In this document: positions 1 through 12,039 of the stretch, piece after piece
Position numbering within the stretch: position 1 is the first letter of the stretch
Layout: every line of letters starts with the position of its first letter
Assembly: GCA_033030425.1 (NCBI GenBank)
Contig: JAUFSD010000023.1
Coordinates: forward strand, 1,264,908-1,328,907
Reading direction: 5' to 3'
DNA from: Verpa conica
Lineage: Eukaryota > Ascomycota > Pezizomycetes > Pezizales > Morchellaceae
DNA length: 64,000 bases
Position numbers and translations under genes: made by a program
Notes under the pieces: model-generated
Told to the model about the DNA's origin: nothing
What the model saw: only the letters and a program-made list of their open reading frames with translations
Databases searched by the model: none

Positions 1-2102
1 CAACTAAGCCACAAAAAAGGGTCGTGGAATGGGCAGGTTCATTATTGATTTGGGTAGCCTAATTCATAACTGGATTGCTAGACCTTGAGTGGCGATTGGG
101 TACTCCTTGCCAAGACCCATTGAGTGCGATGCAACTTATGTATTTAGCCATCTGGTAAAATGTATTATCCACATACCATTTCTACGCCTAAGCGGGCAGA
201 CCTCCGGAATTGGTGAGGTTTTGTTGCTGGAGTTTCAAGAGTGTATGAGTTTGGGTTTAGGCCACTTGATGGGATTTTATTAAACACTTTGGTAAAGGGT
301 GACGTGGGTTATTGACGATTCAATGGTATTGTGAGAAATTTAATTTTCTCTCACTTAGGACTCTTCTGAATATCGAAGCCTACTCCGTGCCTATCGTGCT
401 TCTGTTCTTTAGATTGTGAACGGTAGGAACATATTCGCACTCAATTGCTTATTCTAGTTGTCTTTGGTTCGTTAGATCAGCACGATGGGTATAATGAACT
501 CGGTTAGACGTTATATTAGTTGTTCGTATTAGGCTAGGTAGAATCAGATCGAATTGCCCCAGATGTTCAGATGACGATCTATTGATTTGGATAGGGCAAA
601 TAATGGATTCAGCCTTGCCTAACCCTAGTAAAAGTCATGTCATGCGCTTATAAGCATAAATTATAGTGGCTAGCAACACCATATATGCTATGCTGGCTGC
701 GGTCTATGAACTAATCGCCTTTGCCGAGAACTCTAAAGCTACCAAGACTTCGGCCGATCGTAGAAATCCAATCACGCCCCGACGGCGTGGCCGTTTTAAA
801 ATCTAGCCTGAATGTGAATGCTACTCTATATAGTGAGTAATCAGAATAGTAAATGGCATGGTTTGTGGGACTGTGGCTGTGGATCTGCCTACAATTACAA
901 CGATGTAGTTCTCATCATTTCCTCGTGCGTCTAAGTACTATGTAGTTGACGTGTAGCGGATGGGGCGCCGCTGGTTAGGTGGTTACACCTTAACGTCTTT
1001 GGCTGATCGAGTATCTTGGTATTCCGGCTTAGTTTGCCTCCGATAGAAGTAGACGCGCACTATAGTATTCATGTATCACGAGAATAAGGAAGAGTGTTGA
1101 ATTTTTTGTGGCTCTAGCCCATTATTATCTACTATACACCGCCTCGAGCACTTTGTTATCGTCTTTGTTTGCTAATAAAATTCTGTAGGCAAGTAAAGGA
1201 AGAAATAGAGATCCCATTAAAGTTCCACGATGGCGGCACTAGTAGTTAGATCCTCTGATAAATCTACGGAAGCGCCCCGAATGTAACCATAGCCGCACAT
1301 AAAAGATTTGAGAAGCGCGTGAATATTTGCGCCAATGATCAAAGCCTGCGGTAAAATTCCGTTAAAAAAAAAAAGTACAAACTAGCCATACGGGTGGCCT
1401 TCCGCCTACTAAACCCTGCAATATTCATGGCAAAGTTACACTACTTTTTTACAGTCACATCGCGTTTACGGCACAGATTCATCACTGCCCCAATACCTAC
1501 GTGGCGGAACAAACAACCTGGGTTTGATACCATGGTACTGGGAGCATGTACTCACCATTTCTGCACAAGTGTTGTATTGTACGTAGGTGCTAGTGCTGTA
1601 CTGGAAGTAGTCTGAGGTAAATTTGACGGTGAGTTTGAGTACGTCTCTATTCTGTGAGTAATGGAAATTATATTAAAACCACATGATACAAAGGTTATTT
1701 GGAATAATAGAGTGTAATGGGGGGTGTCTGATGCGCTCAAGATCGGGAAATTATCGTAAGTTACCTTTGTCATACTTTTGGGGGGTTGTGTAACTTGAGG
1801 GTGTAATAAAAATTTCTCTTTTTCATTCCATTCTTTCAGTTGAATTAGCTATGTATACAAGTTTGGGATTTCGTAGTTGAAACTAGCCCTCTGATGTAGG
1901 TGACTTGTTGCTCGAGTGTATGTTTGTGCATATGTAGGTTGAAGCCTAATGCCAGTGGAAAGCCTCGTGAGAAAATATGCCCTAGTATAAATTGTTTCAT
2001 ATTTTGGAGTACATAGTATGAAGATTTGAAAAGACAAATCTTCCTAAGGACCCACTAGGAGCATTTTCCTACGAAGAGAACATCTGATATCTTCTCTTCC
2101 CT
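1..2102. other. Gene-poor AT-rich stretch
   Basis: I find no supported gene here. The longest open frames are about 60-75 codons, start at arbitrary points, overlap on both strands and resemble no family I know. A distal 3' UTR of the minus-strand chromate transporter may occupy the last 50-100 bases. No clear inverted-repeat element was found. Confidence 0.6.
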
Positions 2103-3952
2103 TTACGCTTTCTGAACTCCATACCAACACATGCCACCAACAGCACCACCAACAATCGCCATAGCTGGGGGAACACCCCACCAAGCAGTAATACTATAAC
2201 TAACAGCAGCAACAACAACCCACCACGGATCTCTACCTAGACTCATCACCTCCGAACTCTCAGTCAAGTAGCCAATCTCCCAAAGTCTATACACCGCCGT
2301 AAACACCAAGCCCACTGCAGTCGCATTCACCCCACGCAGCAACGAGATTACGAGAGGCTTCGACCGAATAGCTCGCCAAATAGACTGAACTCCCAGCGAA
2401 AGAGTAAGGCCGGGGAGAAAAATACCAAGGAAAGATAAGATAGCTCCAAGCACAGAAGAGCTCTTAGCAAGGGCGAGTGAACCAAGGTAGACTGCGAAAT
2501 TGAAGTTGGGGCCGGGGAAGGCTTGGATTATGGCTAATCCTATGAGGAAGTCTCGTGATGAGACCCAGCCGGGCTCGACAACGTATTCGCGGAGTAGCGG
2601 GATGACGACGGGACCACCACCGAAGATGATGGTGCCGGCGAGGTACATATTTGTGAACAGGTCTAGTTCTAGCGGAGGGCTTTTGAGAACACCACGGGCG
2701 ACGAGAAAAGCAATGAATGTAGCTGGTGGCAGAGGAAGGGGGTATTAGTTTATTCAGGAGTATAAAGGTTATAATCGTAGAATAGGGTTAGGGATATACC
2801 AAAGAAACCAGCAATGATCGCAAGACCGACTTTAACGGGGATAGCATGTGAAGCCATATCGATAGCTTGCTGAGCAGGAAGCTCCTCCTCTATAGTCCTT
2901 CCCTTTGGCTCTGGTACTGTACTGGTAGGCAGTGTCGAGACCGCCGCGATACTCCTGTTACTCGAACCTGATCTCCTCTGGGCACCGCTTGCTTCGGGTG
3001 TTCTCTCCGCTAGTGCAATAGGACTACCTGGCTCTGGATTCTCCTCTTCCTCCCTTTGCTCATTGCGGCGGCGGCGGTTAAAACTAGTCCTTAATTTGCC
3101 AACTTTTGCACGGAGCCAGAGGTCCCAGATAACGGTGATGATACCACCGATTGCCATGAGGAGGGGGAAGTACCATAGCGCATTATAGCAGAGGCCAGCG
3201 CAGGCACCAAGAATAACGAGGAGGCGTGTGAGGCGGTCTTTAATTGCTTTCTCTGCTAGCTTGGGTTACAATTAGCTGTAAGAATTTCATGTTTCAGGGT
3301 TAGGGCTACCTGGACAGCAGCTAATGCGATAATTCCAACGGTACTAGCATTGAGCCCTGAGAGAAGTGCATACACAGGAGCTGGGAGAACTTCGTTGATT
3401 CGCTGGATACCGAGCGCGAGTGCAAACATCCCAATCGCACCGGGGAGACTGGAGTTCTTTAGTATCAGTAAAACCTGGGTACAAAATAATCATCCTACCT
3501 CCAAATCAGAAACGCCAGTATCGCCGGGAGAATTCCACTATGGATGAGCGCGATACAAAATGCCATCTTTGTGCTTCCGGGTCCAGGAAGAGCTTGACAT
3601 ATCGCGAAAAGCTCTTGATACTATAAATCATGAAATCAGAAATAGACCTCATAAATGCAACCTGCGCACTCAATCGATAGACCTCATGGGGAAAAAATCA
3701 ACTTACAGTTTGTTCATCAATCCACGGGATCCTCCCAGACACCTCCTCGTCCACAAACCTCGTCCTCAAAATCTGGAAATGCACCGGGGGTCCGCCAAAC
3801 GCCGTGAACCCCAAATCCCAAAAATTCACAACCACCTCCCAGAATCGCAGGACCAACTTGTTGTTATTCGCCTGGTAAGCCCCCGGTCGCGCTCCGTCAC
3901 CACCGACTCCCCCGGCCCTGCGGAGGGAGTTGAATATTGCAGAGAGTGGCAT
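2103..3952 (-). CDS. Chromate ion transporter (CHR family), five exons
   Basis: Multi-pass membrane transporter of the CHR superfamily (Pfam Chromate_transp), which exports chromate or sulfate-like oxyanions. I assemble exons 3952-3707, 3620-3499, 3448-3310, 3259-2800 and 2722-2103. They sum to 1587 nt (528 residues) in frame with GT-AG junctions. The N-terminal half shows GFTAFGGPPVHF and QALPGPGSTKM. The second half repeats the pattern as GTIIFGGGPVVIPLL and QAFPGPNFNFAVYLG, the known duplicated-domain architecture. A charged, probably cytosolic linker of about 100 residues (Arg run, Glu run, Ser/Pro-rich) joins the halves in exon 4. The start is the Met of MPLSAIFNSLRR. An upstream in-frame Met exists, but it lies in sequence without family resemblance. 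The acceptor before exon 4 is AAG rather than CAG or TAG, chosen because it keeps frame. No linked gene suggests a pathway. Confidence 0.9.
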
Positions 3953-6900
3953 ACTTCGCTGGTGATGATGGGAATTGAGATGTGAGGTTGTGGTGGATAC
4001 GCCATAAGGTAGGGCACAAGAATTATATACATGAAGATTACTGGCCAATAGTAATAGGTGAGAGACAGACAGTCTGATCACGTGGGATTTGCAACATTGT
4101 GTCACCCACGTGCCCGTCAATATTTTTGTGGTTGGCTAGCAAGATACGTATAACGCGAGAAAACCAACTCAAGGGAGTATCTACATAGAATGAGATATTC
4201 TTTGTTGGGTCGAGGCGTTTCCGGGCTCTGAGGCGAGTGATCAGTGTGTTCTCATATGACTAACGACATTGACCAATTGCTAGTCTAAGGACCCCTAACC
4301 CTAAACAACGAATCATTAAATCCCCCGGCTGGCTCACCTATAGGGTGTGCTTTGACTACAGTAGAGGTCAAACTTCAATTGCATCAATAGCAAGCCAACA
4401 ATACCGGCATTGATGCCCATACTCGGGTTTCGGGGCGTGAACGGCTTAATGAGCCTTGATTGAGACTCCCATTGTTTAGCCGGCAGGTATAAACCCTAGC
4501 GATGCGGAATCTGGTTGACATCTTTATCCTCGGTAGAAAACTTTATTTCGTATATTTTCAATTAGGAACTTGCTGAAGAATGTGATTGTGAGGGCGTGTA
4601 TGTGGTACTGGTTATCTGGAGTGGTATTACGGATAGCTTCTAGCTACTTCGCCTTTATGAGGTTGGACTTTTCTTGATCATGAAATCTCACTATCTTCCG
4701 AGGGACTATCAAGTTTTAGATAGGAGGCTGTCGTTATGGCTCATCTAAGAACTTTGAATTAAACCATAACGTATTGGATTCAGGGCTGAGTTTTGTCAAG
4801 TTGTAGAGGAAAAACTCACCAGAAGAGAAATGTAGTTTTGAATTTTGAAGTAGGTCCTACGGGCAATATCATCATAGATTTGGACTTGTATCCTATAAGA
4901 TCGCTAGAGGCGTGTATAGGGTAATAAGAACGATTTTTGCCTCCTGAACAAAGCGTGATTAACGCTCCCTGGGTTTTATCGTACTACTGTGTGACGAATG
5001 AATTAATTATAAGTACATGGACTACTTTGCGATTTCTAAGCTTATGGACGTACAAAGTCACAATGAGTATCGGTTCTTTCCCAGAATCACGGATAAGAGT
5101 TTGATTACATCTCAGATAACGCATCGCTTTAGTAAAAATACTATATATATGTACATGCTATAATTGTCATCACCGGGCAGAAGCTGGAAGAACATACACA
5201 AACTCTTGGAATCCGGTAAGCTCGGTCTACACGATGCTCCTGGCGAAATTACACTAGTGGCGTCATTGAACTACACATGAACTGTGTATGATTGTTTTGT
5301 CCCGCCTGTCCTGTTTTCTTTATACCATAGAACGGTAGGGGGTTTTTAGCATACTTTCAGGATTGGTTAACGGGAGCTTTGGGGGGTGGATACAAGTGAC
5401 GAAGAGAGCTACGGAGAATTTATGGTGAAATTGGGAGTGAGGGGTAAGGCATGGGGTGAATTAAGTGCAAACAGATATCTTCCGGTGCTTACGGTATTGA
5501 AAGCTGTATGAAAGCCGCCTGCCCGTAAACTTGTAAGTTGTAATATCTGCCAACGCAGTAGCGATAACAAAGCATCTTGTGTAATTGAATTTAGGATTCT
5601 AGGATAAATCGAGGGTAGCAAGATAACAGAGTTTCTTTTGCTTACTCTGGGATTACATACTCTATGTGACGGGTATGTCGGGAGCCATGAGCTTGTATAA
5701 GGAAGGACATGTAGTTCCTGGATATAGATATATTCTGTAAACGGCACCGGATCCCCTCGGGACTAAAAATAATCACTTCCAGTCCATCTTGAAGTAATTC
5801 TAGCCCAACAGCACAGACCAAAGCTAAGACTAGCACGACGTTGCGTTAAGGCTAATTCAACCCTAGCGGCCGCCCAAGACAACCCCCCCGCCAAGCCCAA
5901 CTCAGAAGGTGAGGCGTAAATAGAAATAACTAGCCCACTTTCTTTCTCAACTTTAAAGGGGGGGCTTACGGTAATATTCAACAATCCCCCCCCCTAAATT
6001 CGTGGAGTGTCATCTCGTATTCCGTAGCTCTCTATGTCGGTCCCGAGTCCGGATATGTGGTGAATATGCGATTTAGTCTGGTGCTCGGGCCAGGCCGGGT
6101 CGTTCTATCCTACGGGTCGTTCTATTTTTTTCTATTTGCTTTAACGTGGAATGGTTCGCCAATATGATGTCATCCCTGTGGTAGGGTTTGGACTCCCGCG
6201 GGAAGGGCATATTTTAGGTGCACTTCTGGGTACAGGTCACGCTGAAAGATGCTGTGCTCACATAAGCACCCTGGAACGATTCATGGAGCCTACTACAACT
6301 ATGTAGTAACCGAAGCGATAGCAAAATCTTAAACATTGATAATACTATTTATGTGATCTGTGTTTCTAAAGGGAAGATAGAACTGTTTTTAGTGGTTCCG
6401 AGTACCCGACGATACCTTCGTGTTGGAAAGTTAGATCGCTAGTTAGGCTTTGACAGACAAAGTGGTTGACTCTATCCGACATCTAGTTATCTATATTTAT
6501 TTAGGACTTTTTTTGCGGGGCATAGGGTCGTATATATCTAAATAGTGACTGTAGCGTGGGGTTGAAGCTCGTGATGGCTTCTATACTTAGACCTCCAGCT
6601 CACTATCAAAACACACCTACCAGCAGACTGACTGACCTCGCATTAAGTTCCGTAAAACGAAGATGATATCATAATACGGCTACATATATGTGTTGAGGGC
6701 CTGTTGCCAGCAAGGGTACCAGGGTATATAGACTATAGTACAATACTTTAGCTTCGATGAATACGGGGGTGCTTATCTATGGGGTTTCGATCTTTGGGTT
6801 TTTTTCCGGGCCGAGAGGGTCATAGCAGGTCACTCAGTTGCGGTGGGTCTTACGATACTGATAGGACCTTACATGTGTCCTGGGCCGAGGGAATACACAG

Positions 6901-8120
6901 CGGGATTGACGTGCCAACTAGAGAGGAGTGGTCCATAGGTAACGGTTTTCCACTTTATTAGGTACGGGGAAGCATCCGCCAGCCCCACAGTCCTAGATGA
7001 AATGTTTCCCCAAAAAGGATACAGACGAGACCTCAAGCCCCCCCAAAAGTGAAAGAGAAAGAAAAAAAACAAAGAAGTCAAAACGACAAGGCTGGTTAGT
7101 CTAGCTTTGACAGAGGTTTTCTGCGCTGATAGTACCATGTCAGCATACTAGATCGCGTGCTCGCGACCTATAAAAATAAATAGAAATGACGATTTTGAAC
7201 CCCGGGAAAGCTCTCCCGCAAAGAGCCTGACAGGTCCCAAGTAAAGACAGAGCCACGGCCGAAGCGAGGCATCTATGCAAGTACGAGGCTGGCCAGCCAG
7301 CGGGATCAACCAAAGGGCATTTCTTGCCTGTCAGAAGTGTGAATAGTTCTATGGCAAGAAAACACCGGCCATTGACAATTGCAGAGGCTAAACTACGATA
7401 CCCGAAAGAAGATCTGGCTAAGCAATGCAGGGAAATCGACAGCCACAGATGTAGTTAGGCAGAGGGAAGGAAATGCCTCATGGGGCGCTGCGGTGCAACC
7501 GAGGCCAGCTGTCTAAGAATAGCTGAGTGGCCTGTGCCAACCCTCCACTACCAGAAGCAATTCACCTGGGGTGAATGTCAGCGGCTTTGGCCGCTGATGC
7601 TAAACCTGGCGAATGGGTGATTGATAAACAGAAACGGTATATTTGGAAGTGCGAAAAAGGCTAGCTGGTCATCTTTCGAGAACACTCTCCCTTTGTTCGG
7701 AAGTCACAGAGACCGAGTCACGGATCATGACATGGGCTCAGCATTAGTAACTCTTTTGTAGCTGTAGATAGCTAGAGTGAGGGATAATCATCGCGGGATC
7801 GTGGATCATGGCTGGCGTGAATCACTACACCACACTATAATGTTTTCCCGTCTGACAGTGCTCACTCAAGGCAGGTGGATAGCCGGGATTTATCTCCACT
7901 ATGGCCACTATGGTCGGGCCTATCTCGTATATATATGTCTTTAGAATCCCGTTCTAATTCCCTTTCTCTCCTCCATCATCATCAGATCTCCAGAGTCCTT
8001 CGCTTTTAACTCACTTTCGCTTTTTGTCAATCGCTTGATTATCAACATTCGCTTTTATATATCCTCTCGCTCAAATAGAATTCCTAAACTTCAACCCTTT
8101 CAGCGAAAATAATATCCATA
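3953..8120. other. Long intergenic region
   Basis: Over 4 kb without a supportable gene. Several frames of 60-110 codons occur at 5409-5984 and 6779-7138, but none has a recognisable domain, good context or splice partners. C-runs occur near 5881-5890 and 5984-5994. The stretch 7200-7700 is more GC-rich than its surroundings but stop-rich in all frames. The final 200 bases serve as promoter and leader for the next gene. Confidence 0.6.
7928..8120 (+). promoter_or_regulatory. Putative core promoter and 5' leader of the Ser/Thr-rich protein gene
   Basis: An alternating TA box (7928-7937) is followed at about 30-50 bases by a pyrimidine-rich tract (about 7959-7978). A roughly 140-base CT/AT-rich leader then runs to the ATG at 8121. 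TATA plus CT tract is a common fungal promoter layout for strongly expressed secreted-protein genes. No transcription start is proven. Confidence 0.45.
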
Positions 8121-9274
8121 ATGTTCACTTCACCTTTGACTCTCTCCGCCCTTGCGTTGACTTTGATGCGCTTTGCTGCTGCTGCTCCTCATGGACATCC
8201 AGTGTATGTCTTCACTTTTGCTTAAATATGAATATTTTAATGTCCTAACTTTGGTTTCAATATAGTAACAACTCGACATCTTTGCCCCAACCTAGCACTG
8301 TGTACACAACCAACACTTTGTACCCAAGCAGCAGTGTGTACCCAAGCAGCATTTTGTACTCAACCAGTACTGTATACCCAAGCAGCGTCTTGCCTTCGAC
8401 CACTGCCGTTCCTACCACCATATACGGGACAGGTACTCATCCAACATACTCAACAATCAGTCCCATCGTCAACCAAACAACGATTGTTGCACCTCCCCCG
8501 TCTCATACTGCATCCGTAATCACTTCCACCTTGACACACACAAAGACACTTACCTGGACCCTCAACGTTCCCTGCACAACCACAGTCCATGGCTCAACCA
8601 GCTACTATAGCACAGCCTCCGTCTACACAACTTGCATCTCCGAATATGAGACCGTAACTGTTACCCAGAGCTGTGGCAAGAACTGCAACGTACCCGAGCC
8701 AACACCCACAACAATCTATTTCCCATCAGTCCCAGCATCTTCAGCACCCCCTGCTCAAGTGACCTCCGTCTACTTCCCATCCGTCCCAGCATCTTCTGCA
8801 CCCCCTGCCCAAGTCACTTCAGTCTATTTCTCATCAGTACCGGCATCTTCCGTACCTCCTGCCCAAGTCACTTCAGTCTATTTCTCATCAGTACCAGCAT
8901 CTTCCGCACCCCCCGCCCAAGTCACTTCCGTCTACTTCCCATCCGTCTCCGTGCCTGAGGGACCCAAGACATCCGTCACATCCGTTTTCGGGAACTCGGT
9001 CCCGACAACTGTCAGCGTCTCTATCCCAATCCAGACTATCCCATCTCACGTATATACATGTCCTCCTGCCGCCACCGTTACTGTCTCTGCTGTCAAGACT
9101 GTCACTGTGACTGATGCGCACAAGACTATCACTGTTACTGCAAGCCCTGTGTACAGCACCCTGCCTCACCACAGTTATACTAGCAGTGCAATGTGGAACT
9201 CGACTGTGTCAAAGCCTACCCACCACAACAGTGGAACAGTCACGGTTCTTCCTACTGGTGGATATCATCATTAA
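8121..9274 (+). CDS. Secreted Ser/Thr/Pro-rich repeat protein
   Basis: Two exons (8121-8203 and 8266-9274) joined by a 62-base GT-AG intron give 363 residues. The first exon encodes a signal peptide (MFTSPLTLSALALTLMRFAAAAP) that ends at an Ala-rich cleavage region. The mature protein is dominated by Ser, Thr, Pro, Val and Tyr. An early part carries YPSS repeats. A middle part holds four cysteines (PCTTTV, TTCIS, QSCGKNC). About 4.5 copies of an 18-residue repeat follow, then a Val/Thr-rich C-terminus ending GGYHH. There is no hydrophobic GPI tail, so it is probably released or wall-associated and heavily O-glycosylated (inference). Wobble positions are strongly C-biased, suggesting high expression. 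I know no specific function. Cell-wall protein, adhesin-like or surface-coat protein are the alternatives. Confidence 0.85.
8705..8966 (+). repeat. 54-bp coding tandem repeat (about 4.5 units)
   Basis: Each unit encodes an 18-residue block of the type TSVYFPSVPASSAPPAQV. The second and third units differ from the first and fourth mainly by Pro/Ser or Ala/Val swaps and by synonymous changes. The last unit decays into a different Pro-rich segment. In-frame minisatellites of this kind often vary in length among strains. Confidence 0.85.
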
Positions 9275-10929
9275 GTAGCTGTAGAGATTGGTGTGTGGGG
9301 AGGGGTTATGGTTTATGGTTATGTTTTTCTTTTGTTTAGTTAATTGGGTTATTATTGCATTTAAGGCGCCTTTAGTTGGGTTGCATATTTGTTCTGTTTT
9401 TTGTTTTTTGTTTAATGAATAGTGTGGTGTTTATGGGTGGATGATTAGTGGAGAGAACTTTTGTAAGTCGGGTGAGGGGGGAAAGAAATGATTTAGAATA
9501 CGATGTGTGTGTGTGTGTGTGGAAATATATACGTATGTTTGTACTTAATCACATTTATAATGGATGTTTTCAAACTCGAACTCTTTGTGATATGTATGCG
9601 AGATTCTGATTAGTATTTGTGATCACCCAAGTCTCTATTTTATCCGGCGGGTGGGGTGTGTTGATATATTCTAACCCGTTTTTGATAAAAGTCACGATTA
9701 GAGTTTTTTTTTTCCTTGTAAGACTCACTTTTATAGCTAGTGGTTGGGTGCTCGACTGTGTTATGTTCGTATCACAGGATTATTATCCGTCCAGCTCATA
9801 AACGGATACACAAATAGATCAACTTGGGTGAGAACGTACACCTCATGGCACTTCCATCGCCGTGGGGGGTCCGGAAGGTAATAATAGATCATGGGTAGTC
9901 ACTCGGCTGAATCTCTTCCTATAATGCGGTAAAGGTGCTGAATCGATTGTCTAAAAGAGATAGAGAGATCTATCAACATATTCTCCAAAAGAGAAAACAC
10001 CAAACTCTCATATGGGATGCCTTGCCTGGACCTCAAACATAGAAAATAGAGATACACGTGACTCATATATGAAACCGCCCATCAGCTATCCTTATTAGGA
10101 AACATCTACAACATATAATAGGCTCAAGTTTATAATAGGGAGAGTGTAATATGCCATTATCTAAGTAGCCAGCATCAAATAACTCTATACTTGTATACTA
10201 AATTGCTCCTAATATCTGAATGAGTAGCCAGCAGCAACAGGCGGATTTCTTCCAACACTATACTAATGACCGAGAATCAAATCTAGACAAATTTTTGGTA
10301 TGAGTTAGATTATTATGACTGGTGAGTTCTGTTATTTTCTAGTCATTTGAGATCTTAGTTATCGCTGGCGTAGAGAATAATTTGTTAACACCTATTGAGT
10401 TGATGTGTAGACTCCTATCTATCTTACTTACATGAACATTATGAAAAATATATGTGACTATGAGCTAAAGAAAGACAAAGCTCGTGTAATTAGAAAGAAA
10501 AAGAAAAGAAAGAGAAAAATATGATCCCGTTTCCCTATTTTTAATAGAATAGACAAAATATACATCTCTCTTCTGAAGAATAGAATTTCTCATTAAAATT
10601 CCCAGCCTACTCTTCTCTATCAACAAGTCAGTAACAATATATAAAGACTAGCTACCTAACCATCCGACTTACAAATTCATAGACAGTACGATATTAGGAA
10701 GGCTCAGTGCTACCACCCTGAAGCTTGGTTTCTGCAAGCAAGTAACCATTTCTAAAGTCGGTTGAGGGGTCCTGTCAGGGGGGAGGAGCTTTTTGGGGAT
10801 CCAGAAGCTGCTCTAGGGCTATAGAATTATGCAACTGAGATGATACTGCCACCAGAATTAGATAGTGTAAGCCAAAATCAAAGTGTTACAATGAGCTCGA
10901 TAAAAGACCTTAATCTCAGAGACATGGTA
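9275..10929. other. Intergenic region with microsatellite and dispersed repeat
   Basis: Holds the probable 3' UTR of the Ser/Thr-rich gene, a (TG)9 microsatellite at 9504-9521 and one copy of a dispersed repeat (9935-10120). The short open frame at 9619-9801 has no family resemblance. I see nothing else that can be supported. Confidence 0.6.
9935..10120 (+). repeat. Dispersed repeat, copy 1
   Basis: Closely similar, in the same orientation, to 42493-42676. Shared blocks include AAAAGAGATAGAGAGATCTA, CTCCAAAAGAGAAA and ACACGTGACTCATATATGAA. Small indels and substitutions separate the copies. No terminal inverted repeats are evident, so it may be a fragment of a larger duplicated unit. Copy 2 lies just upstream of F-box/ankyrin gene 2. 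Confidence 0.8.
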
Positions 10930-11157
10930 CTAACCTATAGTATTTTGCCATTGGCTTGCGTGCAGTACGTCTATGATATCATTGCTATAATAACCAGCCC
11001 TAGCAGCTATCACAATTGCCCTAGTATTTTCGATGTTGGGGTCCATAGCTATCAATATCTCCATAATATTTATCCTATCATCCAAACCTTTTATAACCTC
11101 TATAAGAACTGCTTCAGTGATTTCGACTTTAGTGCCTGCAGCCAGTAGTGTCCTCAT
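10930..11157 (-). pseudogene. Fragment resembling NLR-associated ITEAV repeats
   Basis: A 75-codon frame contains KVEITEAVL, then MEILIAMDPNIE and RAIVIAARAG, ending in a short LL-type helix. This alternation resembles the repeated ITEEVVKAAAGN...MxLLL units at the C-terminus of fungal NACHT/NB-ARC proteins. No NTPase domain lies nearby and no splice path extends it, so I read it as a remnant. The adjacent frame at 11210-11518 on the same strand is not recognisable. A chance match cannot be excluded. Confidence 0.35.
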
Positions 11158-12039
11158 GATCCTTTATAAGCATGGGTTATTTGGAGAGGTGGATTGCTCC
11201 GTGCTTTCTCTATGAGGCTCTCCGCGGGTGAGGCTCTGCGTGTGAGGCTCTGCGGGGATAGCCGAGGCTTGGCAGAATAAGATGACGTAGGTATGTACCA
11301 ATAGATAAGAATCCCTTGATATTATATCCTCCATATTGGCTTGCTACAGAGGTCCAAAATATTCCGGTCGCAGGCTCGAGCTGTCTAGGAAGATCCCCGA
11401 CAGCAGCCACTGAAGGCTTGAGTGATTTATCATGATTCCACGGCAGCGCTAGGTATCCAGCAGCGTAGATCCAAAATAAATTACCAGTGGATTCAGATGT
11501 ACTGTAGTCATCAACCACTCACTAGATCAACCTAGCAGCCTATGAATGACGGAGTGCCGTAGAAGTGAGGTCCTCAGAGATAGCTAAGAGAGAGGAATCT
11601 AAGACACCAAACGAGTCTTCAATTAAGATATATAAAGGTAATTCACAAGGAAGCTCAACGCTATAGAGGCTACGCTAAAAAGGACCTTTAGAGTGATACC
11701 ACTGATTCAGTCCAGCAGGTCTTAGGCAAGGTATAGGAGAGGTCTACAGCTATGTGGAGGCTTGAAGTGGCGTTATCTGGGGTCTGTAACATCGTTAAAT
11801 AGAGGTAGGGCATAGAAGGGGCGGGATTGGGAGTAGAAAGATTTTGTTTTTAGGGATCATATTCTTGAATGATTCGAGACAGGATTAATGGGAAAAGTGA
11901 TATACCGTCACGCTTTGTGTTTTACTTGGCTGAAGAGTACCAGCTACACCAGATAAGAAAAATGAGAAGAGAGTAGGACTTAAAAGATAACCGTGAATAA
12001 ACTTCTAAAGGAAATATTCTAGAATCTACTAGAAATTGT
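11158..12039. other. Intergenic, possibly decayed coding sequence
   Basis: A minus-strand frame at 11210-11518 (102 codons) has no recognised domain and begins and ends without gene-like context. The remaining sequence is stop-rich on both strands. Confidence 0.4.

Noticed and set aside
4295..4310. CCCCTAACCCTAAAC as telomere sequence
   Set aside because: Only about two telomere-like units, and similar CTAACCC words occur in introns of this window (for example 3295-3305). There is no array.
5409..5984. Cluster of minus-strand frames of 64-112 codons
   Set aside because: No recognised domain, no shared frame, no plausible splice path and low-complexity C-runs nearby.
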